The notes beneath the pieces are model-generated. The model worked only from the letters and a program-made list of their open reading frames with translations. It was not told the DNA's origin and did no database searches. The translations under genes were made by a program, and so were the position numbers. From Alicyclobacillus mali (GTDB lineage: Bacteria; Bacillota; Bacilli; Alicyclobacillales; Alicyclobacillaceae), in NCBI RefSeq assembly GCF_017329565.1, contig NZ_JAFMTT010000001.1: DNA of 64,000 bases; one strand, given 5' to 3'. This document shows positions 33,719-41,680 of this stretch, piece by piece; position 1 is the first letter of the stretch; the number at the start of each line of letters is the position of its first letter.

Positions 33719-34798
33719 ATGACAAAGAACATCGCGATCTTGCCTGGAGATGGCATTGGACGGGAAGTGACGGCGGAGGCGGTCAAGCTGGTCCAAATCG
33801 TTGCCGCGAGCCGGGGAGAGACGTGGAATCTCGAGGAGGGACTGATCGGCGGCGCCGCGTTGGACCAGACCGGCTCGCCCTTGCCGGACGAGACCTTGCG
33901 GCTCTGCCAGGCCGCGGACGCCGTTTTGCTCGGCGCAGTGGGCGGACCGAAGTGGGACCATCTGCCCGGCGACAAGCGCCCGGAGGCAGGTCTGCTCGGC
34001 ATTCGCAAGGCGCTTGAAGTGTACGCAAATCTTCGACCCATTCAGACGTGGCCGGGGTTGTTGCTCGCTTCGCCGCTCAAGCCGGAGCTTGTCGAGGGCG
34101 TGGACTTCATCATCGTCCGCGAGTTGACGGGAGGGCTCTATTTCGGCCAGCCAAAGGCGCGCCTCGATGGCGGCGAGGCGGTGGTGGACACGCTTCATTA
34201 CACCCGCGCCGAGATTCGCCGCGTGGTAAAGATGGCCTTTGAACTCGCCAAAGGCAGGCGGGGGCGCCTGACATCGGTCGACAAGGCGAACGTGCTCGAG
34301 TCGAGCCGCGTGTGGCGCGAGGTGGTCGAGGAGGTCGCGGCATCGTATCCCGGCGTTTCGGTGGAGCACCTGCTCGTGGACAATGCCGCGATGCAGATCA
34401 TCACGCGGCCGAAGACGTTCGACGTCATCGTGACGGAGAACATGTTCGGCGACATCTTGAGCGACGAGGCGGCCGTCATCACGGGATCCATCGGCATGCT
34501 GCCGTCGGCGAGCCTGGGTGAAGCGGGGCCCGGCCTGTACGAGCCGGTGCACGGGTCTGCGCCGGATATCGCCGGACAGGGCCTCGCCAATCCGTTGGCG
34601 ACGTTCCTTTCCGTGGCGCTCATGATGCGCCATTCTCTGCACTTTCCCGAGGCTGCGGACGCCATCGAGCAGGCGGTGCATGGCGTCATTGAGCAGGGCA
34701 TTCGCACGCGCGATCTCGCCCGGAGTGGCGAAGCATTTGTCAGGACGGCGGAAGTGAGCGCTATGGTTTGCGAAGACGTGAAAAGGAGGCTCGCTTGA
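33719..34798 (+). CDS. leuB: 3-isopropylmalate dehydrogenase
   Basis: A 359-residue NAD+-dependent beta-decarboxylating dehydrogenase acting on 3-isopropylmalate. Evidence: IAILPGDGIGREVTAEAVKLV at the start, the substrate-binding LRPIQTWPG region, RELTGGLYFGQPKA and the late signature NMFGDILSDEAAVITGSIGMLPSASLG with Mg2+-binding aspartates. ATG 33719 is favoured by AAAGGGA eight bases upstream. Its stop overlaps the leuC start (TGATG). In Bacillus subtilis the order is leuA-B-C-D; here leuA is missing and leuB directly follows ilvC. Confidence 0.95.
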   Translation: MTKNIAILPGDGIGREVTAEAVKLVQIVAASRGETWNLEEGLIGGAALDQTGSPLPDETLRLCQAADAVLLGAVGGPKWDHLPGDKRPEAGLLGIRKALEVYANLRPIQTWPGLLLASPLKPELVEGVDFIIVRELTGGLYFGQPKARLDGGEAVVDTLHYTRAEIRRVVKMAFELAKGRRGRLTSVDKANVLESSRVWREVVEEVAASYPGVSVEHLLVDNAAMQIITRPKTFDVIVTENMFGDILSDEAAVITGSIGMLPSASLGEAGPGLYEPVHGSAPDIAGQGLANPLATFLSVALMMRHSLHFPEAADAIEQAVHGVIEQGIRTRDLARSGEAFVRTAEVSAMVCEDVKRRLA

Positions 34799-36213
34799 TG
34801 GGGAAGACGTTGTTCGAAAAAGTCTGGGACGCGCACGTGGTCAAGGAACTGCCCGATGGACAGACGCTTCTCTACATTGACCTGCATCTCGTCCACGAGG
34901 TGACGTCGCCTCAAGCGTTTGCCGGACTTCGCTTCGCGGGGCGCAAGGTGCGCCGGCCCGAGTTGACGTTTGCGACCATGGATCACAACGTGCCGACGGT
35001 GAATCCGAAGGATGTCCGGGACGCCATTGCGCGCAAGCAGATTGAGACGCTGGAACAGAACTGCCGCGAATTTGGCGTTCAACTCGCGGGGCTCGACAGT
35101 CCCTTCCAGGGCATCGTGCACGTCATCGGTCCGGAGCTTGGGCTCACCATGCCGGGGAAGACGATTGTCTGCGGCGACAGCCACACGTCGACGCACGGCG
35201 CGTTCGGCGCGCTCGCCTTTGGCATCGGCACGAGCGAGGTGGAACACGTGCTGGCCACGCAGTGCCTCTGGCAGAGCCGGCCGAAGACTATGCGTATTCA
35301 GCTGAATGGCTCGCTTCAACCGGGCGTCACCGCCAAGGACGTGATCTTGGGTCTCATTGCGAAATATGGCGTGAATTTCGGCACAGGTCACGTCGTGGAG
35401 TACGCGGGAAGCCTGATCCCCGAGCTCAGCATGGAGCAGCGGATGACCATCTGCAACATGTCCATCGAGTTCGGCGCCCGTGCGGGCATGATGGCGCCGG
35501 ACGAGACCACCATCGCCTATGTGCAGGGCCGGCGCTATGCGCCGAAGGGCGCGGATTGGGAGGCGTGCGTTGCCGCGTGGCGAGACCTGAAGTCCGATCC
35601 CGACGCCGTCTTTGACGTCGACGTTGTCTTGGATGTGAACGATCTCGAGCCGCAGGTGACATGGGGAACCAATCCCGGGCAGGGGGTCGGCATCAGCGGC
35701 GCCGTGCCGGATCCGAAGGACGCGAAGTCCGAGGAGGAGGCGCTGGCCATCCGCCAGGCGCTTGAGTACATGGACCTGAAGCCGGGAACCAAAATCTCGG
35801 AGATCCCCATCCAGCACGTGTTCATCGGGTCGTGCACCAATGCACGCATCGAGGATCTGCGCTTGGCCGCGAGCATCGTCAAGGGCAGGCGCGTCGCGGA
35901 TGGCGTGCGCGCGGTGGTGGTGCCGGGATCGAAGCAGGTGAAGCAGCAGGCGGAGGCTGAGGGACTTCACGAGGTCTTCCTCGAAGCAGGCTTTGAATGG
36001 CGCGAGCCTGGCTGCAGCGCGTGCCTCGGCATGAATCCCGACATCATCCCGGCTGGGGAGCGGTGCGCATCGACGTCCAACCGCAACTTCGAAGGACGGC
36101 AGGGCAAGGGGGCGCGCACGCATCTCGTCAGCCCAGCCATGGCGGCCGCCGCGGCCCTCGCCGGGCACTTCGTCGACGTGCGCGAGCTGACCTCGGAAGG
36201 AGTGACGGCGTGA
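34798..36213 (+). CDS. leuC: 3-isopropylmalate dehydratase, large subunit
   Basis: A 471-residue aconitase-family subunit that with LeuD isomerises 2- to 3-isopropylmalate. The [4Fe-4S] ligands are in VFIGSCTNARIEDLR and GCSACLGMNPD. The active-site context CGDSHTSTHGAFGALAFGIGTSEVEHVLATQ is also present. ATG 34798 overlaps the leuB stop and has AAGGAGG. Its stop overlaps the leuD start in the same way. Confidence 0.96.
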   Translation: MGKTLFEKVWDAHVVKELPDGQTLLYIDLHLVHEVTSPQAFAGLRFAGRKVRRPELTFATMDHNVPTVNPKDVRDAIARKQIETLEQNCREFGVQLAGLDSPFQGIVHVIGPELGLTMPGKTIVCGDSHTSTHGAFGALAFGIGTSEVEHVLATQCLWQSRPKTMRIQLNGSLQPGVTAKDVILGLIAKYGVNFGTGHVVEYAGSLIPELSMEQRMTICNMSIEFGARAGMMAPDETTIAYVQGRRYAPKGADWEACVAAWRDLKSDPDAVFDVDVVLDVNDLEPQVTWGTNPGQGVGISGAVPDPKDAKSEEEALAIRQALEYMDLKPGTKISEIPIQHVFIGSCTNARIEDLRLAASIVKGRRVADGVRAVVVPGSKQVKQQAEAEGLHEVFLEAGFEWREPGCSACLGMNPDIIPAGERCASTSNRNFEGRQGKGARTHLVSPAMAAAAALAGHFVDVRELTSEGVTA

Positions 36214-36821
36214 TGGAGCCCTTGGTCAAGCACGAAGGTCTCGTGGCCTGCATGAACCGCGTCAACGTGGACACGGACCAAATCATCCCGAAGCAATTTC
36301 TCAAGCGGATCGAGCGCGATGGGTTCGGCGAGTTTCTGTTCTTTGACTGGCGGTACCTGCCGGACGGATCGCCCAATCCTGAGTTTGAACTGAACCGGCC
36401 GGAGGCCCAGGGCGCGACCATCCTGCTCGTCGACGACAACTTCGGCTGCGGATCGTCCCGCGAACACGCGGTATGGGCGCTTCGCGACTACGGGTTTCGG
36501 GTCATCCTGGCTCCGTCGTTCGCCGACATCTTCCACAACAACTGCTTCAAAAACGGGCTTCTTCCCATTCGCATCCCGCGCGAGCTCTACAAGCAACTCT
36601 CGGAGGCCCACGCGCGCGGCGAATGGCGGCAGATGACGGTGGATCTGGAGCAGCAGACGGCCGCGACCGAGCACGGCGTGACTTTCTCCTTCGAGATCGA
36701 TCCGCACAAGCGGCACATGCTGCTGCATGGACTGGACGACATCGGCATCACGCTTCAGTACGAGGCCGAGATCGCCGCGTACGAGACTTCGCGCCGTCCG
36801 TATCAGCTCGTCTACGCGTAA
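36213..36821 (+). CDS. leuD: 3-isopropylmalate dehydratase, small subunit
   Basis: A 202-residue partner of LeuC forming the swivel domain. Signature parts are NVDTDQIIPKQFLKRIERDGFGEFLFFDWRY and DNFGCGSSREHAVWALRDYGFRVILAPSFADIFHNNCFKNG. The length is normal. It is the last gene of the operon; ATG 36213 overlaps the leuC stop, with AAGGAG upstream. A hairpin follows its stop. Confidence 0.96.
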   Translation: MEPLVKHEGLVACMNRVNVDTDQIIPKQFLKRIERDGFGEFLFFDWRYLPDGSPNPEFELNRPEAQGATILLVDDNFGCGSSREHAVWALRDYGFRVILAPSFADIFHNNCFKNGLLPIRIPRELYKQLSEAHARGEWRQMTVDLEQQTAATEHGVTFSFEIDPHKRHMLLHGLDDIGITLQYEAEIAAYETSRRPYQLVYA

Positions 36822-36837
36822 AAAGGAATGCCTCGTC

Positions 36838-36865
36838 GGCCGCCGGGTATCGCCGCCCGGCGGCC
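36838..36865 (+). terminator. Hairpin ending the ilv-leu operon
   Basis: GGCCGCCGGG and CCCGGCGGCC form a 10-bp stem with an eight-base loop. A short GTCTGTTTG follows, so the T-tract is weak. Confidence 0.6.
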
Positions 36866-36871
36866 GTCTGT

Positions 36872-36899
36872 TTGCGCGCGCCTCGCCCTGTGATACACT
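36872..36899 (+). promoter_or_regulatory. Weak promoter before the FolC-like gene
   Basis: TTGCGC, 16 bases, TACACT. Confidence 0.35.
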
Positions 36900-36927
36900 A
36901 TCCGCGGAGAGCGAGGGACGTTCGTTC

Positions 36928-38319
36928 ATGACGCCAATTGCGGAACAAGTGACCGAGATGATTCGCTGGATCTTTTCCTCTTATAGCCGCGTGCCGCGCG
37001 AACTTAGGCAGGGGTTCGATCGCGACGTGCGCCACCCCGAGTGGACGAGGCGGCTGCTCGACGCGATGGACCGGCCGGACGAGCGCGTATACAACATCGC
37101 CGTGACCGGAAGCAAAGGGAAGGGCTCACACGCCATCCTCACCGCCGCCATTCTTCAGCAGATGGGCGTGCGCGTCGGACTCTTCACGAGCCCTCACTTG
37201 ATCGATTTTCTCGAGCGAATTCGGCTGCAGGGCATGCCGATTTCGGACGAGGACTTTGTCCGCGTCGGCGCAATGGTCCGTGAGGCTGCGTCGGCGCTTC
37301 CCGTGCCGGAGGATCAATATATCGGCCCCGTGGGGCTCGTGGCCGCCATGGCCGCCAGATGGTACGAGGAACAGGGCGTCGAGGCCGCCGTGTACGAACT
37401 CGGCCGCGGCGCGCGCCACGACGACGTCAACCAGGTGGTGCATCGCGGGGCCATCATCGCGCCCATCTTCGGCGAACACCTGGACAGGCTGGGGCCCAGT
37501 TGGGACGATGTCGTGATCGCCAAAATGGGCATCCTGACAGAACACGCGGCGTGGGCGTCGTTGAGTTTGCAGCCGCCGCTGTCGCGCAAGGTGATGGCGC
37601 CCTTTTTGACGGCGTTTCGCGCCAAAGGCGGCGAGGTGTATGAAGTCGGCAACGACCTCGAGTGGTCCCTCGACGACGCCCGCACGCGCGTGCAGGTCCG
37701 CGGCCCCGGATTCACCGCGGACATCCAGGTGGACGAGCGCCTCGTGCCGTATGCGGACAACCTTGCCGCATCCGCCGCTGCGGCGCATCGGGTGTTGCGC
37801 GATCTCGGCCGACCGGCGCCGGAAATCGCCGTGGATCTGCGCGGCCTCGTGCTGATTGGGCGGCTGCAGCTCGTGCGGCGCGAGCCGGACGTCATGATCG
37901 ACGGAGCCATCCACAGCCTGAGCGCGGCGTACGTGCGCCGATTCGCCGAGGCCTGGCGCGCGCGGCGAGGTGAGGGCGGCCGCATTCATCTCGTCCTGTC
38001 CCTGCCCGACGACAAGGACGCCGAAGGCGTGATACGCGAACTCGGGCCCATCGCGCATCGCATCCTGTTCACCGAGACCACGAACCCAGCACTCCATTTC
38101 ACGCGGGATCTGATTTCGCTCGCGGCGGCGCTCGGGTATGCCGCGTCTCGCGAGGCAACTCCAGACGACGCCATTCGCTCAGCCCTTGGAGAGGCGTCGC
38201 GGGACGATCTCGTCCTCCTCGTCGGCACTCAGTCGTTCGTGGGGGACGCGCTGCGCCACTTCGATGTGCCCACGGGACCCATCTGGACGCGGGCTGGAGA
38301 GGATGGCCCACCGTGTTGA
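36928..38319 (+). CDS. FolC-like Mur-ligase-family protein
   Basis: A 463-residue ATP-dependent ligase of the Mur/FolC superfamily, which joins amino acids such as glutamate to an acyl acceptor. ATP loop: IAVTGSKGKGSHAILTAAILQQMG. The next FolC hallmark, FTSPHLIDFLERIRL, is present. The equivalent of the FolC ELGLGGRLDATN stretch reads ELGRGARHDDVNQV, and the C-terminal part is divergent. It may be a true folylpolyglutamate synthase or a paralogue with another acceptor. ATG 36928 has GAGGGA upstream. Its end overlaps the MntP-like gene by seven bases. Confidence 0.75.
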   Translation: MTPIAEQVTEMIRWIFSSYSRVPRELRQGFDRDVRHPEWTRRLLDAMDRPDERVYNIAVTGSKGKGSHAILTAAILQQMGVRVGLFTSPHLIDFLERIRLQGMPISDEDFVRVGAMVREAASALPVPEDQYIGPVGLVAAMAARWYEEQGVEAAVYELGRGARHDDVNQVVHRGAIIAPIFGEHLDRLGPSWDDVVIAKMGILTEHAAWASLSLQPPLSRKVMAPFLTAFRAKGGEVYEVGNDLEWSLDDARTRVQVRGPGFTADIQVDERLVPYADNLAASAAAAHRVLRDLGRPAPEIAVDLRGLVLIGRLQLVRREPDVMIDGAIHSLSAAYVRRFAEAWRARRGEGGRIHLVLSLPDDKDAEGVIRELGPIAHRILFTETTNPALHFTRDLISLAAALGYAASREATPDDAIRSALGEASRDDLVLLVGTQSFVGDALRHFDVPTGPIWTRAGEDGPPC

Positions 38320-38858
38320 CGCAACTGCTTTTTATTGGCCTCGGAATCGGACTCGACAACGGACTGGCCGCCGTTGGGCTTGGCGCGTCCGGGCTCACCC
38401 GCCGCGCGCAGTGGCGCGTCGCCATCATCTTTGCCATCTTCGAGGCGTGGATGCCCGTCCTTGGCATCTGGGTGGGGCGTGAGGTGGCGAGCGTGCTCGG
38501 CCGAAGCGCGCACATCGTAGGCATCGCCATCTTGGCCCTGCTCGGCCTGTACAGCCTGTTCAAGCGGCGCGAGGAAGAGGACGAACTGGAGGCCGTGGAG
38601 CGCGCTCGCGGTCTGCAGATCATTCTGCTCGCCATCGCGCTGTCCATCGACAATCTCACGGTTGGCTTCAGCCTCGGCATGATGCGCGCTCCCCTCGCCG
38701 TCGCCGGGATCGTGTTTGGCACCGTGAGCTTTCTTCTCACCGTCGCTGGACTCGAGGCGGGGCGCTTCCTCGCCTCACGCCTGGAGAAGCTGCCGGCGGA
38801 GCGGTTGACGGGCCTCGTGCTCCTCGCCGTCGCTGGCTGGATGGCCGCCATGGCATGA
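38313..38858 (+). CDS. MntP-like manganese-efflux-family membrane protein
   Basis: A 181-residue, six-span protein with internal duplication. Each half opens with a span carrying an Asp near its start: FIGLGIGLDNGLAAVGLGASG and LAIALSIDNLTVGFSLGM, the D-N/D-N pattern of the MntP/DUF204 cation exporter family. GTG 38313 has GAGAGGA nine bases upstream and overlaps the FolC-like gene's end, so translation is coupled. Manganese as the ion is inferred from the family. Why it is coupled to a ligase gene is unclear. Confidence 0.75.
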   Translation: MLTQLLFIGLGIGLDNGLAAVGLGASGLTRRAQWRVAIIFAIFEAWMPVLGIWVGREVASVLGRSAHIVGIAILALLGLYSLFKRREEEDELEAVERARGLQIILLAIALSIDNLTVGFSLGMMRAPLAVAGIVFGTVSFLLTVAGLEAGRFLASRLEKLPAERLTGLVLLAVAGWMAAMA

Positions 38859-38897
38859 CAGCCCGCGTATCCTTGTCTTGCCGAAACTTGACGGTTT

Positions 38898-38925
38898 TTG
38901 AGCGCACCGACGGATGTAGTATAAT
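38898..38925 (+). promoter_or_regulatory. Promoter of the citrate synthase gene
   Basis: Perfect TATAAT with TTGAGC 16 bases upstream. Confidence 0.55.
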
Positions 38926-38950
38926 GACCGAGTACAAAATACGGCATTGG

Positions 38951-38989
38951 GCGATCTCGCTGAGACCCAGGGGATGCGGGCGAGATCGC
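38951..38989 (+). promoter_or_regulatory. Leader hairpin before citrate synthase
   Basis: GCGATCTCGC (38951-38960) and GCGAGATCGC (38980-38989) form a perfect 10-bp stem around a 19-base loop, ten bases before the ribosome site. No T-tract follows, so control of translation or stability is more likely than termination. Confidence 0.5.
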
Positions 38990-39011
38990 GAGGGACGAGG
39001 AGGTTCTGCTG

Positions 39012-40145
39012 ATGGCAGCGGAAACGACATTCAAAGCCGGGTTGGAAGACGTGGTGTCCAACACGTCCGAAATCTGCTTCTTGGATGGAAAACAGGGGCG
39101 CCTTCTGTACTACGGGTATGATATTCACGATCTCGTCGACGGCGGCGCGTCCTTCGAAGAGGTCGTGTACCTTCTATGGCACGGCGAACTGCCGAATCAG
39201 TCGCAGCTGAAAGCGTTCACCGAGGAGCTCGCAGGGGAGCGGGCGCTCGCGGAGCCCGTGCTCGACCTTTTGAAACGGTTGCCGAAGGACGCGAATGCAA
39301 TGGCGGTCCTTCGCACGGCGGTTTCGTTCCTCGGTTTGTACGATCCCGATGACGGAGACGAAAGCCTTGAGGCCAACTACCGGAAAGCGGCGCGTCTCGT
39401 CGCGAAAATCCCGACCATCGTCACCTCGTTCGAGCGCATCCGTCAGGGGCTGGATCCCGTGCAGCCGGATCCTTCGCTGAGCGCCGCTGCGAACTTCTTC
39501 TATCTCCTCCGCGGCACCAAGCCCTCGGAATTCGAGGAGAAAGCCTTCAATATTGCACTTATCCTGCACGCAGATCACGAATTGAATGCCTCGACGTTCT
39601 CGGCGCGCGTCACGGCCGGCACACTGTCCGACATGTATTCCGCCATCACGTCGGCCATCGGGACGCTCAAGGGGCCTCTGCACGGCGGCGCCAACGAGCA
39701 GGTGATGCGCATGTTGCTTGAAATTGGCGATCCCGCCAAGGCCATTGCCTGGATCGACGAGGCGCTCGCGCAGAAGAAGAAAATCATGGGCTTTGGCCAT
39801 CGCGTGTACCGGACGGAAGATCCGCGCGCGACACATCTTCGGCAGCTCAGCAGGCAGTCGGGCGAGCTGAAGGGCGAAACCAAATGGTTCGAGATGTCAC
39901 AGTCCATCGAGAACCACATTCTTGAAGTCAAGGGCCTGCATGCGAATGTGGACTTTTACTCCGCGTCACTGTATTATTCGCTCGGCATTCCGACACACCT
40001 GTACACGCCCATTTTCGCGTGCAGTCGCATCTCGGGATGGACGGCACACGTTCTTGAGCAGTACAAGAACAATCGACTCATCCGTCCCCGGGCCGAGTAC
40101 GTCGGGCCGACGGATCGCAAGTTTGTTCCGCTCAGCGAGCGCTGA
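39012..40145 (+). CDS. citZ: Citrate synthase
   Basis: A 377-residue dimeric-type enzyme condensing acetyl-CoA and oxaloacetate at the entry of the citric-acid cycle. Catalytic residues are visible: His in GPLHGGANEQVM, His in MGFGHRVYRTEDPR and Asp in HANVDFYSASLYY. The N-terminus GLEDVVSNTSEICFLDGKQGRLLYYGYDI is typical of the short bacterial type found in Bacilli; a methylcitrate synthase side activity cannot be excluded. ATG 39012 follows GAGGAGG. The gene stands alone between its own promoter and terminator, with no icd or mdh next to it. Confidence 0.93.
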   Translation: MAAETTFKAGLEDVVSNTSEICFLDGKQGRLLYYGYDIHDLVDGGASFEEVVYLLWHGELPNQSQLKAFTEELAGERALAEPVLDLLKRLPKDANAMAVLRTAVSFLGLYDPDDGDESLEANYRKAARLVAKIPTIVTSFERIRQGLDPVQPDPSLSAAANFFYLLRGTKPSEFEEKAFNIALILHADHELNASTFSARVTAGTLSDMYSAITSAIGTLKGPLHGGANEQVMRMLLEIGDPAKAIAWIDEALAQKKKIMGFGHRVYRTEDPRATHLRQLSRQSGELKGETKWFEMSQSIENHILEVKGLHANVDFYSASLYYSLGIPTHLYTPIFACSRISGWTAHVLEQYKNNRLIRPRAEYVGPTDRKFVPLSER

Positions 40146-40170
40146 TGGGGTCTCTTCAAGGCCTGGTCTG

Positions 40171-40202
40171 CGGCGCGCCCCCCTCAGGGGTGCGCCGTTT
40201 TC
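40171..40202 (+). terminator. Intrinsic terminator after citrate synthase
   Basis: CGGCGCGCCCC and GGGGTGCGCCG (one wobble) with a short loop, followed by TTTT. Confidence 0.8.
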
Positions 40203-40329
40203 GGTGCGCCCGGCATGGCGCCGCATTTTGGAACGCCGGGAGCCGTGCCATCGCTTTCGCTCCTTGGCTCGAATTCGCAGCGGGCGCCCCGCTCTCCCGG
40301 GGCATGCTATTGCCAGGGAGGGATGCATC

Positions 40330-40548
40330 ATGGCGAGAAGCAATCGCCTGTTGCTTGGGCAAGCTTCGCGAGCGCTGCAGGACATGAAGTATGAGATTGC
40401 CGGAGAACTCGGCATCACGCCGCCTGCGGACGGCTACTGGGGGTTCGTCTCTTCATACGAGAACGGTTCCATCGGTGGAAGTATTACCAAAAAACTTGTC
40501 CGCTATGCGCAGGAGCGTTTGGCGCAGGGCGGATCAGATGCCGTCTGA
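40330..40548 (+). CDS. Alpha/beta-type small acid-soluble spore protein
   Basis: A 72-residue spore DNA-binding protein that coats and protects DNA in the forespore. The germination-protease site lies in MKYEIAGELGI, and GSIGGSITKKLVRYAQERL is the second conserved helix. ATG 40330 has AGGGAGGGA upstream. A sigma-G promoter is expected but I could not find one with proper spacing. The insertion GYWGFVSSYENG between the helices replaces the more usual ARANG, a mild oddity. A terminator follows. Confidence 0.9.
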   Translation: MARSNRLLLGQASRALQDMKYEIAGELGITPPADGYWGFVSSYENGSIGGSITKKLVRYAQERLAQGGSDAV

Positions 40549-40562
40549 GGCAATTCTCGCGC

Positions 40563-40594
40563 AAAGGGCTGGGGCGCAGACTCCAGCCCTTTTC
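40563..40594 (+). terminator. Intrinsic terminator after the SASP gene
   Basis: AAAGGGCTGG and CCAGCCCTTT form a 10-bp stem with a ten-base loop and a terminal T-run. Confidence 0.88.
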
Positions 40595-40612
40595 ATCGTG
40601 CTCGGCCTTCGC

Positions 40613-40643
40613 AAAAACAACACCCCGCGCGTGCGGGGTGTTG
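40613..40643 (-). terminator. Intrinsic terminator of the CBS-domain gene
   Basis: On the minus strand CAACACCCCGC and GCGGGGTGTTG make an 11-bp stem with a four-base loop, then five T. Confidence 0.9.
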
Positions 40644-40661
40644 GCGAACCGATGCGGTTCA

Positions 40662-41099
40662 TCAGTGGACGATGTTGTTCTGGGCCTCGGTTGGCGCGGA
40701 AATTTTGCTGAGCGCCGCGCCAGCCTCGTTGACGTGAATGTCGACTGTGGCGAGATCGCCAATGGAAAGGATTCCGCACAGATCGCCGCGCTCGTCCACG
40801 ATGGGCAGGCGCCGGATCTGGTGTTGCGCCATGAGATCCGCGGCTTCGTGCGCATCCATATCGGGCCGCCCAGTGATGACGGATTTGGTCATACAATCCT
40901 CAACTCGGCAGTCGAACTTGCCCTGTGCCACGGCCTTCAGCACGATGTCGCGATCTGTCACAATGCCCACCACGCGCCGATGTTCGCACACGGGAACGGA
41001 TCCGCAGTTTTCCCGTTTCATGGCCTGCGCGGCCTTCTGGATGGAGTCCGTGGCCTCGCAGCACGCGACGTCGGTGGTCATGATCTGCTGAACCTTCAT
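40662..41099 (-). CDS. CBS-domain pair protein
   Basis: A 145-residue cytoplasmic protein consisting of two CBS repeats, residues about 8-60 (IMTTDVACCEATDSIQKAAQAM...VVGIVTDRDIV) and 72-125 (CMTKSVITGRPDMDAHEAADLM...LCGILSIGDLA). Such pairs bind adenosyl nucleotides and report energy status. ATG 41099 has GAGGAGG eight bases upstream. The target is unknown. Bacillus relatives include YhcV-type proteins. Confidence 0.9.
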   Translation of the reverse strand: MKVQQIMTTDVACCEATDSIQKAAQAMKRENCGSVPVCEHRRVVGIVTDRDIVLKAVAQGKFDCRVEDCMTKSVITGRPDMDAHEAADLMAQHQIRRLPIVDERGDLCGILSIGDLATVDIHVNEAGAALSKISAPTEAQNNIVH

Positions 41100-41168
41100 G
41101 CCCAATCCCTCCTCGGTGTCATCGGTTCACACGCGGTAGTATGTCCCGTGATCGGCGCCGACGAAGGA

Positions 41169-41552
41169 TCATGAGGTGGTGGATCGATGGGACGAGCGCC
41201 AGTCCAGCACGGCCTTGACCGCCGTACCGATGCCCCAAATGGCCACGAGTTCCCGAATCAGCAGATCCAGCGGTTGCTGAGATCCCATGGTGCGGAGGAC
41301 GGCTTGCGGAAGCCCCATCCACGGCGACAGGGACCAAGCGAAGGAGAGAATCCCGATGCAGAGAAGTGCAAGCACGCTGGTGCGCGTGCGGCGGCGGGCG
41401 GCCCAGACGGCCCAGACACCCAGCGCGAGATACAGGTACGCTTCAACGGGCGTAAAGCGAAAGTAAGCGCCGATGTCCCGACTCAAGGTGCCTGCCGCGC
41501 CAAGCGCCGCGTAAAGCCACCCGACGATTCGACAAACCCATCTCGGTTTCAA
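41169..41552 (-). CDS. Small polytopic membrane protein, unknown function
   Basis: About 127 residues with four hydrophobic segments: VGWLYAALGAAGTL, VEAYLYLALGVWAVWAA, VLALLCIGILSFAWSL and LLIRELVAIWGIGTAV. The TTG at 41552 has GAGGTG upstream; an ATG at 41585 lacks a ribosome site. The layout is reminiscent of DUF4383-type four-span proteins, but I cannot confirm membership. Confidence 0.5.
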   Translation of the reverse strand: MKPRWVCRIVGWLYAALGAAGTLSRDIGAYFRFTPVEAYLYLALGVWAVWAARRRTRTSVLALLCIGILSFAWSLSPWMGLPQAVLRTMGSQQPLDLLIRELVAIWGIGTAVKAVLDWRSSHRSTTS

Positions 41553-41680
41553 CGAGGGGCACCTCACTTCACCCGTTTGTCCCATGTGTATGCCGGCGCG
41601 AAACCTGCCATGTCCTTCGATGTCGGTTCAAGGGCCCATGTGGTATCTTAACTACGTGACTTGCTCGGGAGGGGTTGTCG

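Noticed and set aside
38951..38989. CTGAGACCC in the citrate synthase leader, resembling part of a TPP riboswitch
   Set aside because: The second conserved TPP block (ACCTGATCTGG...) is missing, and the gene is not thiamine-related.
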